Numbered from the stretch's first letter, positions 8,801-18,995 are shown. The stretch: DNA of 64,000 nt from Lysinibacillus parviboronicapiens (GCF_003049575.1 NZ_PYWI01000002.1:62001-126000); one strand, 5' to 3'. Numbers and translations are program-made. Notes: generated by a model from the letters alone, not told the origin.

Positions 8801-9493
8801 ATGAGCAAATTTTCATTAAACGACTTTGTTAACAAAACGCAACAAGATGACAATGTCAACGATTATTTTGAGTTAGAAACAGAACGTGTATTAGAAGTTA
8901 ATTTAGATGGTGAAGTTTGGTCGAAGATGGGGGCAATGATCTCTTACATAGGAGATATTAAGTTTGAGCGTGAGCGTGTTATGGAGCACGGGCTCGGCAA
9001 AATGTTTAAAAAGGCCTTAACAGGCGAAGGCACGCAATTGATGAAAGCAAAAGGCCGTGGTCGTCTGTATTTAGCCGATCAAGGTAAAAAAGTTACAATC
9101 TTTGATTTGCAAAACGAAAGCATTTGTGTAAATGGTAATGATTTACTTGCGTTTGAGCCGAGTATCGAATGGGATATTCATTTGATGCGTAAAATGGCAG
9201 GAATAATGTCAGGTGGATTATTTAATGTAACATTACAAGGAAGAGGGAAAGTAGCGATTACAACCCATTTCGAACCACTAACCCTATTAGTGAAACCGGG
9301 TGAAACAGTGTATACTGACCCACATGCTACAGTAGCATGGTCCGGCAATTTAACACCTGAATTTAAAACAGATATTAGCTTCCGGACGTTTATCGGGCGT
9401 GGAAGTGGTGAATCCATTCAAATGGCATTCTCTGGCGAAGGCTTTGTCATTATTCAACCATTTGAAGAAGTCTATACTACGGGTGAAAGTTAA
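8801..9493 (+). CDS. AIM24 family protein
   Basis: 230-aa protein of the AIM24 (former DUF124) family, which adopts a beta-rich fold resembling the TRAP attenuation protein. Its biochemical role in bacteria is unknown. Visible family features are the glycine-rich strands GEGTQLMKAKGRGRLYLAD, NVTLQGRGKVAI and the C-terminal GRGSGESIQMAFSGEGFVII. No signal peptide or membrane segment. The start has a near-perfect AGGAGGGG site 8 bases upstream, so expression should be good. Monocistronic, closed by a very strong hairpin. Confidence 0.85.
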   Translation: MSKFSLNDFVNKTQQDDNVNDYFELETERVLEVNLDGEVWSKMGAMISYIGDIKFERERVMEHGLGKMFKKALTGEGTQLMKAKGRGRLYLADQGKKVTIFDLQNESICVNGNDLLAFEPSIEWDIHLMRKMAGIMSGGLFNVTLQGRGKVAITTHFEPLTLLVKPGETVYTDPHATVAWSGNLTPEFKTDISFRTFIGRGSGESIQMAFSGEGFVIIQPFEEVYTTGES

Positions 9494-9513
9494 CTGAATG
9501 TGTCCGTATTTTA

Positions 9514-9560
9514 GACAAAAGACATCGAGAAGTTCACTCTCGATGTCTTTTGTCATTTTT
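9514..9560 (+). terminator. Strong terminator after the AIM24 gene
   Basis: Perfect 17-bp stem (9514-9530 with 9538-9554), 7-base loop, then ATTTTTTA. One of the strongest hairpins in the window. Confidence 0.9.
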
Positions 9561-9600
9561 TATGTTTAGAAACCAGTAATATGACATACTTGTTTCGAAC

Positions 9601-9720
9601 GAAGTATGGTGACTCCTGCGGGAAAAGCGGGAAGTCGAGAATCTGGACTAAGCGAAGCGAGGGTAGCAGCTCGGCCTCGCTTCGCTTAGTCCGCCCGTAA
9701 AGGAAATCAACGGGTTTAAT
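9601..9720. repeat. Dispersed repeat A, copy 2, with long hairpin
   Basis: GC-rich island in AT-rich sequence. It starts GACTCCTGCGGGAAAAGCGG and ends near CCGCCCGTAAAGGAAATCAA. Inside is a perfect 17-bp inverted repeat (9645-9661 with 9676-9692) with a 14-base loop. This matches the pattern of the dispersed palindromic repeats of Bacillaceae and is related to the copy at 3851-3953. It contains no gene. Confidence 0.65.
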
Positions 9721-9887
9721 CTAAAGTTATTGTAAAATAAAAAATACTGTAGATATGCCCAATGTTTTTTTTGAGTTTGTCGATAGTCTAAAGCGTTTCC
9801 GTAAATCTGGACACGCTTTTATTTAAATGAGTGTTATCTAGCAATGCCGGTTATTCAGTTGCTTGTTCAGTAGTAAATTACGTGACA

Positions 9888-11138
9888 TTATAATGCTGCG
9901 TTCATGCCTGCTATACGTCCCGTAACTAGAGCAGATGTAATATTATAGCCACCTGTATAGCCGTGAATATCTAGAATTTCTCCGCAGAAGAATAACCCTG
10001 TTTTTTTCTTAGAGGCCATTGTTTTCGATTCAATTTCTTTCACGGATACGCCACCACCAGTAACAAATGCTTTTTCTAGTGATTGTGTGCCGCTAACTGT
10101 CATGGTGAAGTTGACGAGAAGTCGTGCCAAGTTACGCATTTTTTCTTGCGATAGTTCAATACCAGTCAATTGTACATCGATATCGGCATGCGCACATAAA
10201 AATAGTAACCAACGTTCAGGGGCAAGCCCTTTCCAAACATTTTTCACTGATTTTTTTGGATCTTCTTTCACAAGCTTGTTTAAATATTGCAGACAGGTTT
10301 CCTCATTATCATCAACAAGTGTTTGAATACGCATTGTAACAGGCTCATAGCCTGTTTTCATAAGTTCCTTAACGACAAATTGGCTACAACGTAAGACTGC
10401 CGGTCCACTTAGTCCAAAATGTGTAAAGAGCATGTCCATTTGATGGGTAACGAGCGTTTTGCCTTTTTTATTGAGCACTGAAACGGCAACATCGCGTAAA
10501 GCTAGTCCCTGGAGTTCACGATTTTGAATAAAATCTTCCTTCGATAAGACGGGCACTTCTGTTGGGAATAAAGTTGTCACCGTGTGCCCTGCACGCTCGG
10601 CCCATGGGTAGCCATCTCCAGTCGACCCTGTTTGAGGCACTGCTTTACCACCAACTGCCACGACGACCGATTTACAGCGTATTTCAGTGCCTTCTACTAG
10701 GCGGACACCAAGTATTTTTTCATCGTCCATCAGTAGTTTGCTGACAGGTGTGTTTAGACGCACCTCAATGTGTAGACGTTGCATTCTTCGAATAAGGGCA
10801 TCCACCACATCTTGTGCGCGATTAGAGACAGGGAACATACGCCCATGATCCTCTTCTTTTAATGCAACACCTAGCTCTTCAAAAAAGGCAATTATATCTT
10901 CATTATTATAAACAGTGAATGGACTATATAAAAAACGACCATTTCCAGGAATATGTTTAACGATTTCTTCTATTGGGAGTCGGTTCGTGACATTACAACG
11001 GCCACCGCCAGAAATGGCCAATTTTTTGCCGAGCTTTGTTCCTTTTTCAAGTAGTAATACTTTCTTTTTACGCTCTCCAGCGGCAATGGCAGCCATTAAA
11101 CCAGAAGGCCCACCACCAATTACGATAACATCATACAT
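9888..11138 (-). CDS. ytfP: NAD(P)/FAD-dependent oxidoreductase, YtfP/HI0933 family
   Basis: Flavoprotein of 416 aa in the HI0933/BaiN-like family. The N-terminal FAD-binding Rossmann motif is [17 protein letters not shown] (residues 6-22), followed by the family signature [10 protein letters not shown] and a C-terminal second FAD motif ending in [19 protein letters not shown]. Members are thought to reduce C=C bonds, but the physiological substrate in bacilli is unknown. B. subtilis has its homologue ytfP in the same neighbourhood. The start at 11138 has only a weak GTGAG site. Not in an operon with the divergent asnB. Confidence 0.87.
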   Translation of the reverse strand: MYDVIVIGGGPSGLMAAIAAGERKKKVLLLEKGTKLGKKLAISGGGRCNVTNRLPIEEIVKHIPGNGRFLYSPFTVYNNEDIIAFFEELGVALKEEDHGRMFPVSNRAQDVVDALIRRMQRLHIEVRLNTPVSKLLMDDEKILGVRLVEGTEIRCKSVVVAVGGKAVPQTGSTGDGYPWAERAGHTVTTLFPTEVPVLSKEDFIQNRELQGLALRDVAVSVLNKKGKTLVTHQMDMLFTHFGLSGPAVLRCSQFVVKELMKTGYEPVTMRIQTLVDDNEETCLQYLNKLVKEDPKKSVKNVWKGLAPERWLLFLCAHADIDVQLTGIELSQEKMRNLARLLVNFTMTVSGTQSLEKAFVTGGGVSVKEIESKTMASKKKTGLFFCGEILDIHGYTGGYNITSALVTGRIAGMNAAL

Positions 11139-11456
11139 ATATGTGAACTCACTTTCTTTTCATTTTAGGAATCTTTCCTATTATACATGAAGTCTATATA
11201 GAGGGTGGCTTATTTCCATTGTAAATTAAACGAAAGTGTTTTATAATCTTTTATCTTGTACTAACGTGTGTAAAGTTATTCTAAATGAATACGAAAAAAT
11301 AAGCGCCCGTAAGTACCCGATTGGTTTAACGAATAATCGGTGGAGAAATCCCCAGCGATTAAAATTTCACTTTATCGGCAATGACAGCATGAAATGAACG
11401 CTTTTTCGTGCTATGATGATAGAGGTTATGCACTAAATTATGAGGTGAAAAAATAG
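11139..11456. promoter_or_regulatory. Divergent intergenic region upstream of asnB
   Basis: 318 bases between ytfP and asnB. It contains dispersed repeat B (11323-11373) and an extended -10-like element TGCTATGAT (11409-11417) about 40 bases before asnB, a candidate asnB promoter. No good -35 hexamer is visible, which is common when the extended TG is present. Confidence 0.4.
11323..11373. repeat. Dispersed repeat B, copy 1
   Basis: GGTTTAAC followed by an imperfect hairpin (AATCGGTGGA...CCCAGCGATT) and TTTCACTTT. It aligns along its whole length with 27442-27496 (GGTTTAAC, AATTAGTGGGGA, CCCACTGATT, AAGTGCTTT). Two copies in 64 kb outside genes suggest a small dispersed palindromic element. 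Confidence 0.55.
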
Positions 11457-13304
11457 ATGTGCGGATTTATAGGATATATTAATGGAACAAATGTGATTGA
11501 TCATCACCAAACAATTGAAAATATGATGAATACTATTATTCACCGTGGTCCAGATAGCGGTGGTATTCATAGTGACGATAAAGTAACGTTGGGCTTCCGT
11601 CGTTTAAGCATTATCGACTTATCAGATGTGGCAAATCAGCCACTATATAGTGCGGATGGCAATATCGTACTAGTATTTAATGGGGAAATTTTTAACTTCC
11701 AAGATCTTCGTGCAGATCTTATTTCAAAAGGTTACACGTTTAAAACACAATCTGATAGTGAAGTAATTATTTACGGATATGTTGAGTATGGCGTTGACTT
11801 TGTAAAACAACTTCGCGGTATGTTCGCATTCTGTATTTGGGATAAAAAGAATGATTTGCAATTCATCGCTCGTGATGGCTTTGGTATTAAACCATTGTAC
11901 TATTCAGAAAACACGACGGATGGCACATTTATTTTCGGATCAGAGATAAAATCGTTTTTACCACACCCAGCATTCAAGAAGGAATTAAATAAAAATGCCT
12001 TACGCCCTTATTTAACATTCCAGTATTCTTCAATGGATGAAACATTCTTTAAAGGTGTGTACAAGTTACCACCTGCACACTATATGCTTATTAAAAATGG
12101 TCAAAAGCAAATTGTGCAATATTGGGATAAAAAATTCCATGCAAAAGACGCGCCGATTGAAAAATATGTAGAAGACATTCGCACAACCGTGAAAGAATCT
12201 GTAGAAGCGCATCAAATTAGCGATGTGAAAGTTGGTTCTTTCCTATCAGGTGGGATTGACTCTAGTTATATTACAGCATTACTACGTCCAGATAAGTCTT
12301 TTTCTGTTGGATTTTCTGATTATGAAGATATGTTCAATGAAACAAACTTAGCAAAAGATTTATCGGATACATTAAACATTCAAAACGAACGTAAGTATAT
12401 TTCTGCGGATGAATGTTTTGCAGCATTGCCGAAAATCCAATGGCATATGGACGAACCACAATCAAACCCATCTTCTGTACCGCTTTACTTCCTATCCGAA
12501 CTAGCAGCGAAGGACGTAACAGTTGTACTTTCAGGCGAAGGTGCAGATGAGATTTTTGGTGGTTACTCTTGGTACCAAAATTCAGGCAGAATGCAACAGT
12601 ACGAAAAAGTTCCTTTTGGGATTCGTAAAGCGTTACGTGGTGTGGCAGAGATGCTACCGAAAAACCAGTATACACATTTCCTTGTAAAAGGTGGTCAATC
12701 GGTGGAGGAGCGCTTCATTGGGGAAGCGGTCGTTTGGGATGAGGATGATGCATTAAACGTCTTAAAATCTGATTACAAAAATGGCCCATCTGTCCAAACT
12801 ATTACAAAACGAATTTATGACGAAGTACCAGGTGACGATGATGTTACAAAAATGCAGTATTTAGATTTAAATCTTTGGATGCCTGGGGATATTTTATTAA
12901 AGGCTGATAAAATGAGTATGGCGCATTCCATTGAATTACGTGTACCATTTTTAGATAAAGAAGTTATGGAATTGGCGAAAAATATTCCATCCAGATATCG
13001 AGTAAATGATATAGATACGAAATATGTTCTTCGACAAGCAGCGCATCAGGAACTACCTGAGGAATGGGCAAAACGTCCAAAGCTTGGATTCCCAGTACCA
13101 ATACGTCACTGGTTACGTGAGGAAAAATACTACAATATGGTGAAAGACATGTTTACTACTGACTTTGCCAATGAATTTTTCGATACTAAGCAATTAGTTG
13201 GTTATTTAGATGAGCACTACGAGGGGAAAGCTAATCGTGGTCGTTATATCTGGACAGCTTATGTATTCTTAGTGTGGTATAAACAATTTTTCGTGGATAT
13301 GTAA
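11457..13304 (+). CDS. asnB: Asparagine synthetase (glutamine-hydrolysing)
   Basis: 615-aa enzyme making asparagine from aspartate, ATP and glutamine. Cys2 is the glutaminase nucleophile once Met is removed (MCGFIGYI); HRGPDS and FNGEIFNF complete the N-terminal amidotransferase domain. The synthetase domain has the ATP pyrophosphatase loop SGGIDSS (about residue 265) and GEGADEIFGGY. Length is closest to the B. subtilis AsnO/YisO type, so it could be called asnO. The start is preceded by GAGGTG. Monocistronic, with its own terminator. Confidence 0.92.
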   Translation: MCGFIGYINGTNVIDHHQTIENMMNTIIHRGPDSGGIHSDDKVTLGFRRLSIIDLSDVANQPLYSADGNIVLVFNGEIFNFQDLRADLISKGYTFKTQSDSEVIIYGYVEYGVDFVKQLRGMFAFCIWDKKNDLQFIARDGFGIKPLYYSENTTDGTFIFGSEIKSFLPHPAFKKELNKNALRPYLTFQYSSMDETFFKGVYKLPPAHYMLIKNGQKQIVQYWDKKFHAKDAPIEKYVEDIRTTVKESVEAHQISDVKVGSFLSGGIDSSYITALLRPDKSFSVGFSDYEDMFNETNLAKDLSDTLNIQNERKYISADECFAALPKIQWHMDEPQSNPSSVPLYFLSELAAKDVTVVLSGEGADEIFGGYSWYQNSGRMQQYEKVPFGIRKALRGVAEMLPKNQYTHFLVKGGQSVEERFIGEAVVWDEDDALNVLKSDYKNGPSVQTITKRIYDEVPGDDDVTKMQYLDLNLWMPGDILLKADKMSMAHSIELRVPFLDKEVMELAKNIPSRYRVNDIDTKYVLRQAAHQELPEEWAKRPKLGFPVPIRHWLREEKYYNMVKDMFTTDFANEFFDTKQLVGYLDEHYEGKANRGRYIWTAYVFLVWYKQFFVDM

Positions 13305-13312
13305 AATAGAAG

Positions 13313-13358
13313 TAGCTGTTCAAAAAGTCGGCATGATTTTTTGAACCGCTATTTTTTT
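13313..13358 (+). terminator. Terminator of asnB
   Basis: Stem of about 13 bases (13313-13326 with 13337-13350, one mismatch) followed by ATTTTTTT. Confidence 0.75.
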
Positions 13359-13521
13359 AGCAAATAAGGCTATCTGCTTAAGATAGTGCCTTGTGAAAAT
13401 ATTTCGATGTATTTATGCGTCTGTTTTCCTATAAATATGTTAAGATAACAGGTGGTTTATTTATTTTGTCTTGGAAAATATATTTATAGTTCACAAAAAA
13501 GTTTGATTTTACAATGAATGG

Positions 13522-15144
13522 ATGGATAAGATGTCCAATTTAATGAAAGGTACCGCGATATTAACAATGGGGATGTTTTTATCAAAGGTTCTCGGATTAA
13601 TTTATATTTTTCCGTTTTATGCGATTGTTGGTGAGGAAAACATCGCGCTGTATCAATATGCATACATTCCCTACTCGATCATGCTGGCTGTAGCCATCTC
13701 GGGTGCGCCTATCGCTGTATCCAAGTTTGTTTCTAAATACAATGCAATGGGTGATTATCAATCAGGTCGTAAGCTCATGAAGTCGGGCATACTTATAATG
13801 CTGATAACAGGTTTTGTTTCATTTATTGCACTCTTTTTACTGGCGACGCCTATTGCGGGGCTTGTTATAAAAAGTGACGAACAGGCATTTTCAGTCGAGC
13901 AAATTGCATCTGTCATTCGCTGGGTCAGCTTTGCGCTAATTGTTGTACCGTTCATGAGTTTATGGCGTGGCTTCTTTCAAGGTTATGACAAAATGCAACC
14001 GACGGCAGTGTCACAATTAGTGGAGCAAATTGTTCGAATTGTCGTATTATTAGGTGGTTCGTTCTTAGTTGTAGTTGTTTTTAATGGAAAACCGCAAACT
14101 GCGATTTCCTTTGCAGTATTTGCAGCATTTATTGGGGCAATCGGTGGCTTAATCGTGCTGTATTATTACTGGAAAAAATATCAGCCGGAATTTAATATGC
14201 TGCGCAGTCAAAGTGTAACTTCTACGCAACTCCCGATGACGGATATTTATAAAGAAGTGATTACGTATTCGATTCCAATGGTATTTGTTGGAGTAGCTAA
14301 CCCATTATTTCAGCTCGTTGATATGTTAACTTTTAATGGAGCAATGGCTTCAATTGGCTTAGCAGAAGTGACAGACAAATACTTATCTATGATTAACTTT
14401 ACAACGCATAAGGTTGTCATTATTCCCGTTATGCTTGCCACTGGTTTTTCTATGGCTTTAGTGCCAACGATTACAAAATACTTTACACAGGGTGAGTATT
14501 TATCGTTACGCCATGCGATGGATAAAACATATCAATTATTAATCTTCATTACATTACCAGCAGTTGTTGGTATCTCATTATTAGCAAATGAAATTTACTT
14601 TATGCTTTATTCGGAAAGTGAAATGGGGGCAAATATTTTAGCTCACTATGCTCCTGTTGCTATTTTGTTTGCGTTGTTCCAAGTAACTGCAGCCCTTTTA
14701 CAAGGGATCAACTTTCAAAAGTGGATTGTCTTCAGTTTACTTTCAGGTATTTTTGTAAAGCTCGCACTCAACATTCCACTGATTCGTTGGCTGGAGGCGG
14801 ATGGTGCAATCCTGGCAACAGCAATTGGTTATAGTGCATCTATTGTTATCAATATTTTAGTACTTAAGAAAACGCTTAACTATAAATCAGAAATGGTAGT
14901 ACGTCGTGTGCTACTAATTTCTCTTTTAACAGTGGCGATGGCGGTAAGTGTCTTAATCGTTCATAAACTTTTAGAGCTTATAATGGGACCTGTTGACGGA
15001 AAATTCTCAGCGTTAGTTTATTCTGTAATTTGTGCTACAGTGGGTATTTCTGTTTATGGTTTTTTATCGTTACGAATTGGCTTAGCACAAAAACTTCTTG
15101 GTGAACGATTGACACGTATTACAAGCAAACTGGGCTTAAAATAG
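13522..15144 (+). CDS. ytgP: Polysaccharide flippase, MurJ/YtgP (MOP) family
   Basis: 540-aa integral membrane protein with about 14 helices, of the MOP/MATE-like flippase superfamily. The N-terminus (KGTAILTMGMFLSKVLGLIY) and the loop RGFFQGYDKMQPTAVSQ are characteristic of the YtgP/SpoVB group. In B. subtilis YtgP is one of two lipid II flippases, so this is the probable MurJ function here; SpoVB-like roles are the alternative. The start is uncertain: ATG at 13522 and ATG at 13531 both have only weak ribosome-binding sequence. The pseudouridine synthase gene follows 8 bases after the stop. Confidence 0.87.
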   Translation: MDKMSNLMKGTAILTMGMFLSKVLGLIYIFPFYAIVGEENIALYQYAYIPYSIMLAVAISGAPIAVSKFVSKYNAMGDYQSGRKLMKSGILIMLITGFVSFIALFLLATPIAGLVIKSDEQAFSVEQIASVIRWVSFALIVVPFMSLWRGFFQGYDKMQPTAVSQLVEQIVRIVVLLGGSFLVVVVFNGKPQTAISFAVFAAFIGAIGGLIVLYYYWKKYQPEFNMLRSQSVTSTQLPMTDIYKEVITYSIPMVFVGVANPLFQLVDMLTFNGAMASIGLAEVTDKYLSMINFTTHKVVIIPVMLATGFSMALVPTITKYFTQGEYLSLRHAMDKTYQLLIFITLPAVVGISLLANEIYFMLYSESEMGANILAHYAPVAILFALFQVTAALLQGINFQKWIVFSLLSGIFVKLALNIPLIRWLEADGAILATAIGYSASIVINILVLKKTLNYKSEMVVRRVLLISLLTVAMAVSVLIVHKLLELIMGPVDGKFSALVYSVICATVGISVYGFLSLRIGLAQKLLGERLTRITSKLGLK

Positions 15145-15152
15145 GAGGAACT

Positions 15153-15866
15153 ATGCGTTTAGATAAGTTACTGGCAAATATGGGCTACGGCTCACGTAAG
15201 GAAGTGAAGCAGCTCCTGAAGCAAAAGGCTGTGTCAGTAGATGGCACGTATGTAAAGGATGCGGCAATGCATGTTGATCCAGAAAAGCAGGACGTTTCTG
15301 TTTTTGGTGAACGTGTTCTATACACAGAGTTTGTTTACTATATGATGAATAAGCCGCCAGGGGTTATTTCTGCGACGGAAGATTTACGTGATGAAACAGT
15401 GATTGATTTATTAGAGCCATTACATCAACATTTTCAACCATTTCCAGTTGGTCGTTTAGACAAAGATACGGAAGGTTTATTATTGCTGACAAATGACGGT
15501 GTTTTAGCTCATAATTTATTATCTCCTAAAAAACATGTACCAAAGGTCTATTATGCACTTATAGAAGGTATTGTCACAGAGTCTGATGGTGAGGCATTCG
15601 CACGGGGAGTGGAGCTAGACGATGGCTATATAACAAAACCTGGCGAGCTCGTTATTTTAAAGTCAGCTCAACAATCAGAAATAGAGTTAACGATTCAAGA
15701 AGGCAAATTCCATCAGGTGAAACGTATGTTTGAAGCGGTTGGTAAACGTGTCACATACTTAAAACGCCTGTCAATGGGCAGCTTAAAGTTAGATGACAGC
15801 CTAGAATTAGGTGCATATCGTGAGCTAACTATTGAAGAATTAGCTTCCTTACAAAATGCAGATTAA
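15153..15866 (+). CDS. 16S rRNA pseudouridine synthase, RsuA family
   Basis: 237-aa RNA-modifying enzyme. An N-terminal S4 RNA-binding domain (residues 1-45, MRLDKLLANMGYGSRKEV) is followed by the RsuA/RluB catalytic domain with the active-site aspartate in GRLDKDTEGLLLLT (about residue 105). Family and length fit the short bacillar RsuA-type enzymes; B. subtilis has ytzG at the equivalent place. It starts 8 bases after ytgP with a GGAGG site inside the gap, so both are one transcript. Confidence 0.9.
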   Translation: MRLDKLLANMGYGSRKEVKQLLKQKAVSVDGTYVKDAAMHVDPEKQDVSVFGERVLYTEFVYYMMNKPPGVISATEDLRDETVIDLLEPLHQHFQPFPVGRLDKDTEGLLLLTNDGVLAHNLLSPKKHVPKVYYALIEGIVTESDGEAFARGVELDDGYITKPGELVILKSAQQSEIELTIQEGKFHQVKRMFEAVGKRVTYLKRLSMGSLKLDDSLELGAYRELTIEELASLQNAD

Positions 15867-16035
15867 ACAAATCCTCGGTGCTATTCATATATAGTATCGG
15901 GGAATTTTTATATACATATTTATCCCAAAAACTGTATAATATGATATATCAATAAAAGGTTTTTATGTAATCTAGGGTAAGATACAAGTTCAACGTTCAG
16001 AAAAAATGATAGGAAAATGACTAGAGGGTAAGTGA

Positions 16036-17541
16036 ATGAATAAACTGCGTTTAAAATTATTACTGTCTTTAATTGCCTTTGCACTAATACTTGTTGTCGT
16101 TATTTCTTACGTCAACAGGGAGATTCTAGTGGCAGATATTGAACAACAGCAAGCCATTAATCGAACGTTAATTGAAAATCATATTCTTACTGATATGCAA
16201 TCCGTAGATAATGCACATTTGTATTTTGACAATAATATCTCTGATAAGATGGAACAAGAGTTGCAAGCATTAGCTATATATTATGAAAAAAATCCAAACA
16301 TCGCTACATGGGATTTACAGCAAATGAAAAAACAACATGGCATGGATATATACATATTAGATCAAACCAATACCGTCATTTACACGACATTTAAACAAGA
16401 TAAAGGATTGGATTTTTTGACTTGTTGTAAGCGCTTTTCTGCTTTATTGGACGAACGAAGAGAGAGTGGAGAATTTTACACAGATGGTATTGATGTTTCC
16501 ACGACAACAGGGGAATATCGCAAATTTAGCTACTTAGCAACGCCTGACAAAAAATATTTACTAGAATTAGGCATTCAATTAAATGAGTTCCCCGTATATC
16601 GAACATTCAATTTTGAAAAAACAGCACACTATTTAGTAGAAAAATATAATGATTTATTGGAAGTACAAACAATTAATGCCGGAGGTGTTTTTTTTGATTA
16701 CTCACAATCTGCACGATTTACTGTGGAAAATCAATCGACAACATTTCAGCAACATTTTAAGCTTGCTAAACAAACGATGAAGCCGACTGAATACCAAATA
16801 AAGTTAGAGAATGGTTATATTGAGACTTATCGTTTTTTACCATATGAAGCTGAGACAGAGCGAGGAGAATCAACAAGAAGGGTAGTCTATGTGAAATATG
16901 ATAACCGTACGGAATTAGTGGCGCTAGCGAAAAATACGAAGCAGTTTTGGCTACTACTTATGATCGCGTTAATTACCTCCTTTATCTTACTATTGGTTAT
17001 TAATCGTTTGCTGTCAAAAACCATTCAATTAGCAACTTATGATCCACTAACGAGTGTGTATAATCGTGCCACCTATATTAGCAAGATGGACAGCATATTG
17101 AAAAAAAGAAAAACGAATAAACCAGGTTTGCTACTAATTGATTTAGATAATTTTAAGCAAGTGAATGATCAATTCGGCCATGCAGAAGGTGATAGGATAC
17201 TTATTGAAACAGCAAAAATTTTAAATCAAGAGGTAAAAAGTAAAGGTTTCGTTGTAAGGTTTGGTGGTGATGAGTTTGCCATTGTGTTATACGATACGAA
17301 AGAAAATCAATTGGAACAATTAGCAAATTCTATTTTGGAGAAAATTCGGCAAATCAAATTCGAAGATGTTAAAATGCAAAGTTGGTCTGTTCTGTCAGTT
17401 AGTATGGGGGGAGCCACTTGTGAAGAAATGAATGAATCTGAAATAAGCTTATTCGAAAGGGCAGATAAAGCACTATATCAATCAAAGAAAGCAGGGAAAG
17501 ACCAATACTCAAAATATAACGAAGTCGCTGTAGGGCAATAA
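16036..17541 (+). CDS. Membrane diguanylate cyclase (GGDEF)
   Basis: 501-aa signalling protein. Membrane segment 1 at about 8-27, an extracellular region of about 270 residues, membrane segment 2 at about 308-326, then a GGDEF domain. The active-site motif RFGGDEF is intact, with upstream metal and substrate residues in LIDLDNFKQVND and GHAEGD, so c-di-GMP synthesis is expected. The product-inhibition I-site (RxxD before the motif) is absent; that position reads KSKG. The extracellular region contains a Cys-Cys pair (TCCKRF). No partner gene; sensed signal unknown. Confidence 0.88.
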   Translation: MNKLRLKLLLSLIAFALILVVVISYVNREILVADIEQQQAINRTLIENHILTDMQSVDNAHLYFDNNISDKMEQELQALAIYYEKNPNIATWDLQQMKKQHGMDIYILDQTNTVIYTTFKQDKGLDFLTCCKRFSALLDERRESGEFYTDGIDVSTTTGEYRKFSYLATPDKKYLLELGIQLNEFPVYRTFNFEKTAHYLVEKYNDLLEVQTINAGGVFFDYSQSARFTVENQSTTFQQHFKLAKQTMKPTEYQIKLENGYIETYRFLPYEAETERGESTRRVVYVKYDNRTELVALAKNTKQFWLLLMIALITSFILLLVINRLLSKTIQLATYDPLTSVYNRATYISKMDSILKKRKTNKPGLLLIDLDNFKQVNDQFGHAEGDRILIETAKILNQEVKSKGFVVRFGGDEFAIVLYDTKENQLEQLANSILEKIRQIKFEDVKMQSWSVLSVSMGGATCEEMNESEISLFERADKALYQSKKAGKDQYSKYNEVAVGQ

Positions 17542-17626
17542 TAATCCTACATGACAGACAAAGTGTCAGCAGATTTATCAATGTTGGTATTAGCATGTTA
17601 ACGCAACTTACTGATGTATGATTTAT

Positions 17627-17706
17627 AAAAAATTCGCTTAATCCGGTCGGCAGTGAGCCAAGTAAAATCTCACAGTATGCCCGCGGATTGTGAGCGAATT
17701 TTTTTG
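17627..17706. terminator. Bidirectional terminator between convergent genes
   Basis: Outer stem AAAAAATTCGCT (17627-17638) with AGCGAATTTTTT (17693-17704) enclosing a further structured region. A-run and T-run flanks make it usable from both sides, between the GGDEF gene (plus) and the MFS gene (minus). Confidence 0.7.
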
Positions 17707-17715
17707 CATTAATAT

Positions 17716-18891
17716 TTATAAGGTAGATTGCCCAGATTTCGCTTTGTAAAACAAAGAACCACATAGAACAAGGATAGCAATCACAATATACATAGCATCT
17801 AGATAATGAGTGAGTAGCCAACCACCAATAATCGGGCCTATAAAACCACCTAAATTTTTAAATTGTGAAGCGCCTAAATAAGTTGCCTTTTGTGTATCGG
17901 GGGCAATTTCGTCAATCATGACATTCATTGTAGGGAATGCAAAAATTTCACCGATTGTAAATAATATCATCGCTACTATAAAGAGTGGATAAGTATTTGA
18001 TAGGCCAAACAGTATAAGACCTACTGCAAAGAACAAGATACCTACAAGCAGTGTTGCTCTCGATGAAAAACGCTCTGACAGGATACTAATTGGTAATTGA
18101 AGTAATAAGACCACCGCTGCATTCAATGAAATAAGTAAGGAATAGAGTTTAGCACCATCCTCAATTTTTAGTTCGATTAGTTGAGGAAGCGTTGAATCAA
18201 ATTGAGAGTAACCAATATTTATTAATATCGCACCAGCAATGAAGCTCAGCAGCACACGATTTGTTAAGAGAATCGTGAAGGTTTGTAGGATTTTTGTTGG
18301 TGTTGTTGCTTTTTGTTGCTGCATTTCATAGCGATTTAACACGAAAAATAAAAATATGGCATAAATGATGTACATGGCACCTGTCAGTATAAACGGGATG
18401 CTAGGACTAGATAGTTGCGCGATATATACTCCAATAATTGGACCAATTACTGCGGCAATATTGATAGCGGTATAGCGCAACGAAAATAATCTTTTTCGTT
18501 TGTCTGCCGGTGTGAAGTCAATCATCAGTGCTTGTGTTGAAGGCTCGAAAAATGAACGACATAGACCATTCAAAGCGTTTAATACGACAAAGAGCCAAAT
18601 GGTATGAGCAGTTGCAAAGCCGAAGAAAACGATGCTCCATACGAGAATCGTAAGCAAGATAACACTTTTTCTACCGAAACGATCTGTCAAATAACCGCCG
18701 AAGAATCCCCCTACAGTGGAAATTAACGGAGCAATTCCGATTGTCAGACCAATCTGTAAGGGTGTTGCGTTAATTTCATTATGTAGATAAATAGCTAAAA
18801 AAGGCATCGCCATAAAGCTTGCAATGCGCGTAAAAACAGTCCCACCTAAAATAATCCAAACAAGTGGGTGAAACAGCTTTGAAAGTTTCAT
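17716..18891 (-). CDS. MFS transporter, drug-efflux-like
   Basis: 391-aa, twelve-helix major facilitator of the DHA1-like type. Motif A appears as GGYLTDRFGRKSVI between helices 2 and 3. Start is set at 18891 because GAGGAGG lies 8 bases upstream; a reading from 18960 would add 23 residues without a better site. The substrate cannot be read from sequence; efflux of a small hydrophobic compound is the family default. It follows ytzE but is separated from it by a terminator. Confidence 0.82.
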   Translation of the reverse strand: MKLSKLFHPLVWIILGGTVFTRIASFMAMPFLAIYLHNEINATPLQIGLTIGIAPLISTVGGFFGGYLTDRFGRKSVILLTILVWSIVFFGFATAHTIWLFVVLNALNGLCRSFFEPSTQALMIDFTPADKRKRLFSLRYTAINIAAVIGPIIGVYIAQLSSPSIPFILTGAMYIIYAIFLFFVLNRYEMQQQKATTPTKILQTFTILLTNRVLLSFIAGAILINIGYSQFDSTLPQLIELKIEDGAKLYSLLISLNAAVVLLLQLPISILSERFSSRATLLVGILFFAVGLILFGLSNTYPLFIVAMILFTIGEIFAFPTMNVMIDEIAPDTQKATYLGASQFKNLGGFIGPIIGGWLLTHYLDAMYIVIAILVLCGSLFYKAKSGQSTL

Positions 18892-18960
18892 ACAAAATCC
18901 TCCTCTCAACATGTAGAATGTTACGAGTGTAACGGATTGTAAAGATACTGTAAATAGCAA

Positions 18961-18995
18961 AAAAAGAATGACCCCGACGAAAGGTCATTCTTTTT
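18961..18995 (-). terminator. Terminator of the DeoR-type gene
   Basis: Perfect 13-bp stem (18961-18973 with 18983-18995). On the minus strand it ends in CTTTTTTTGC, 37 bases after the stop of the small regulator. Confidence 0.85.
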
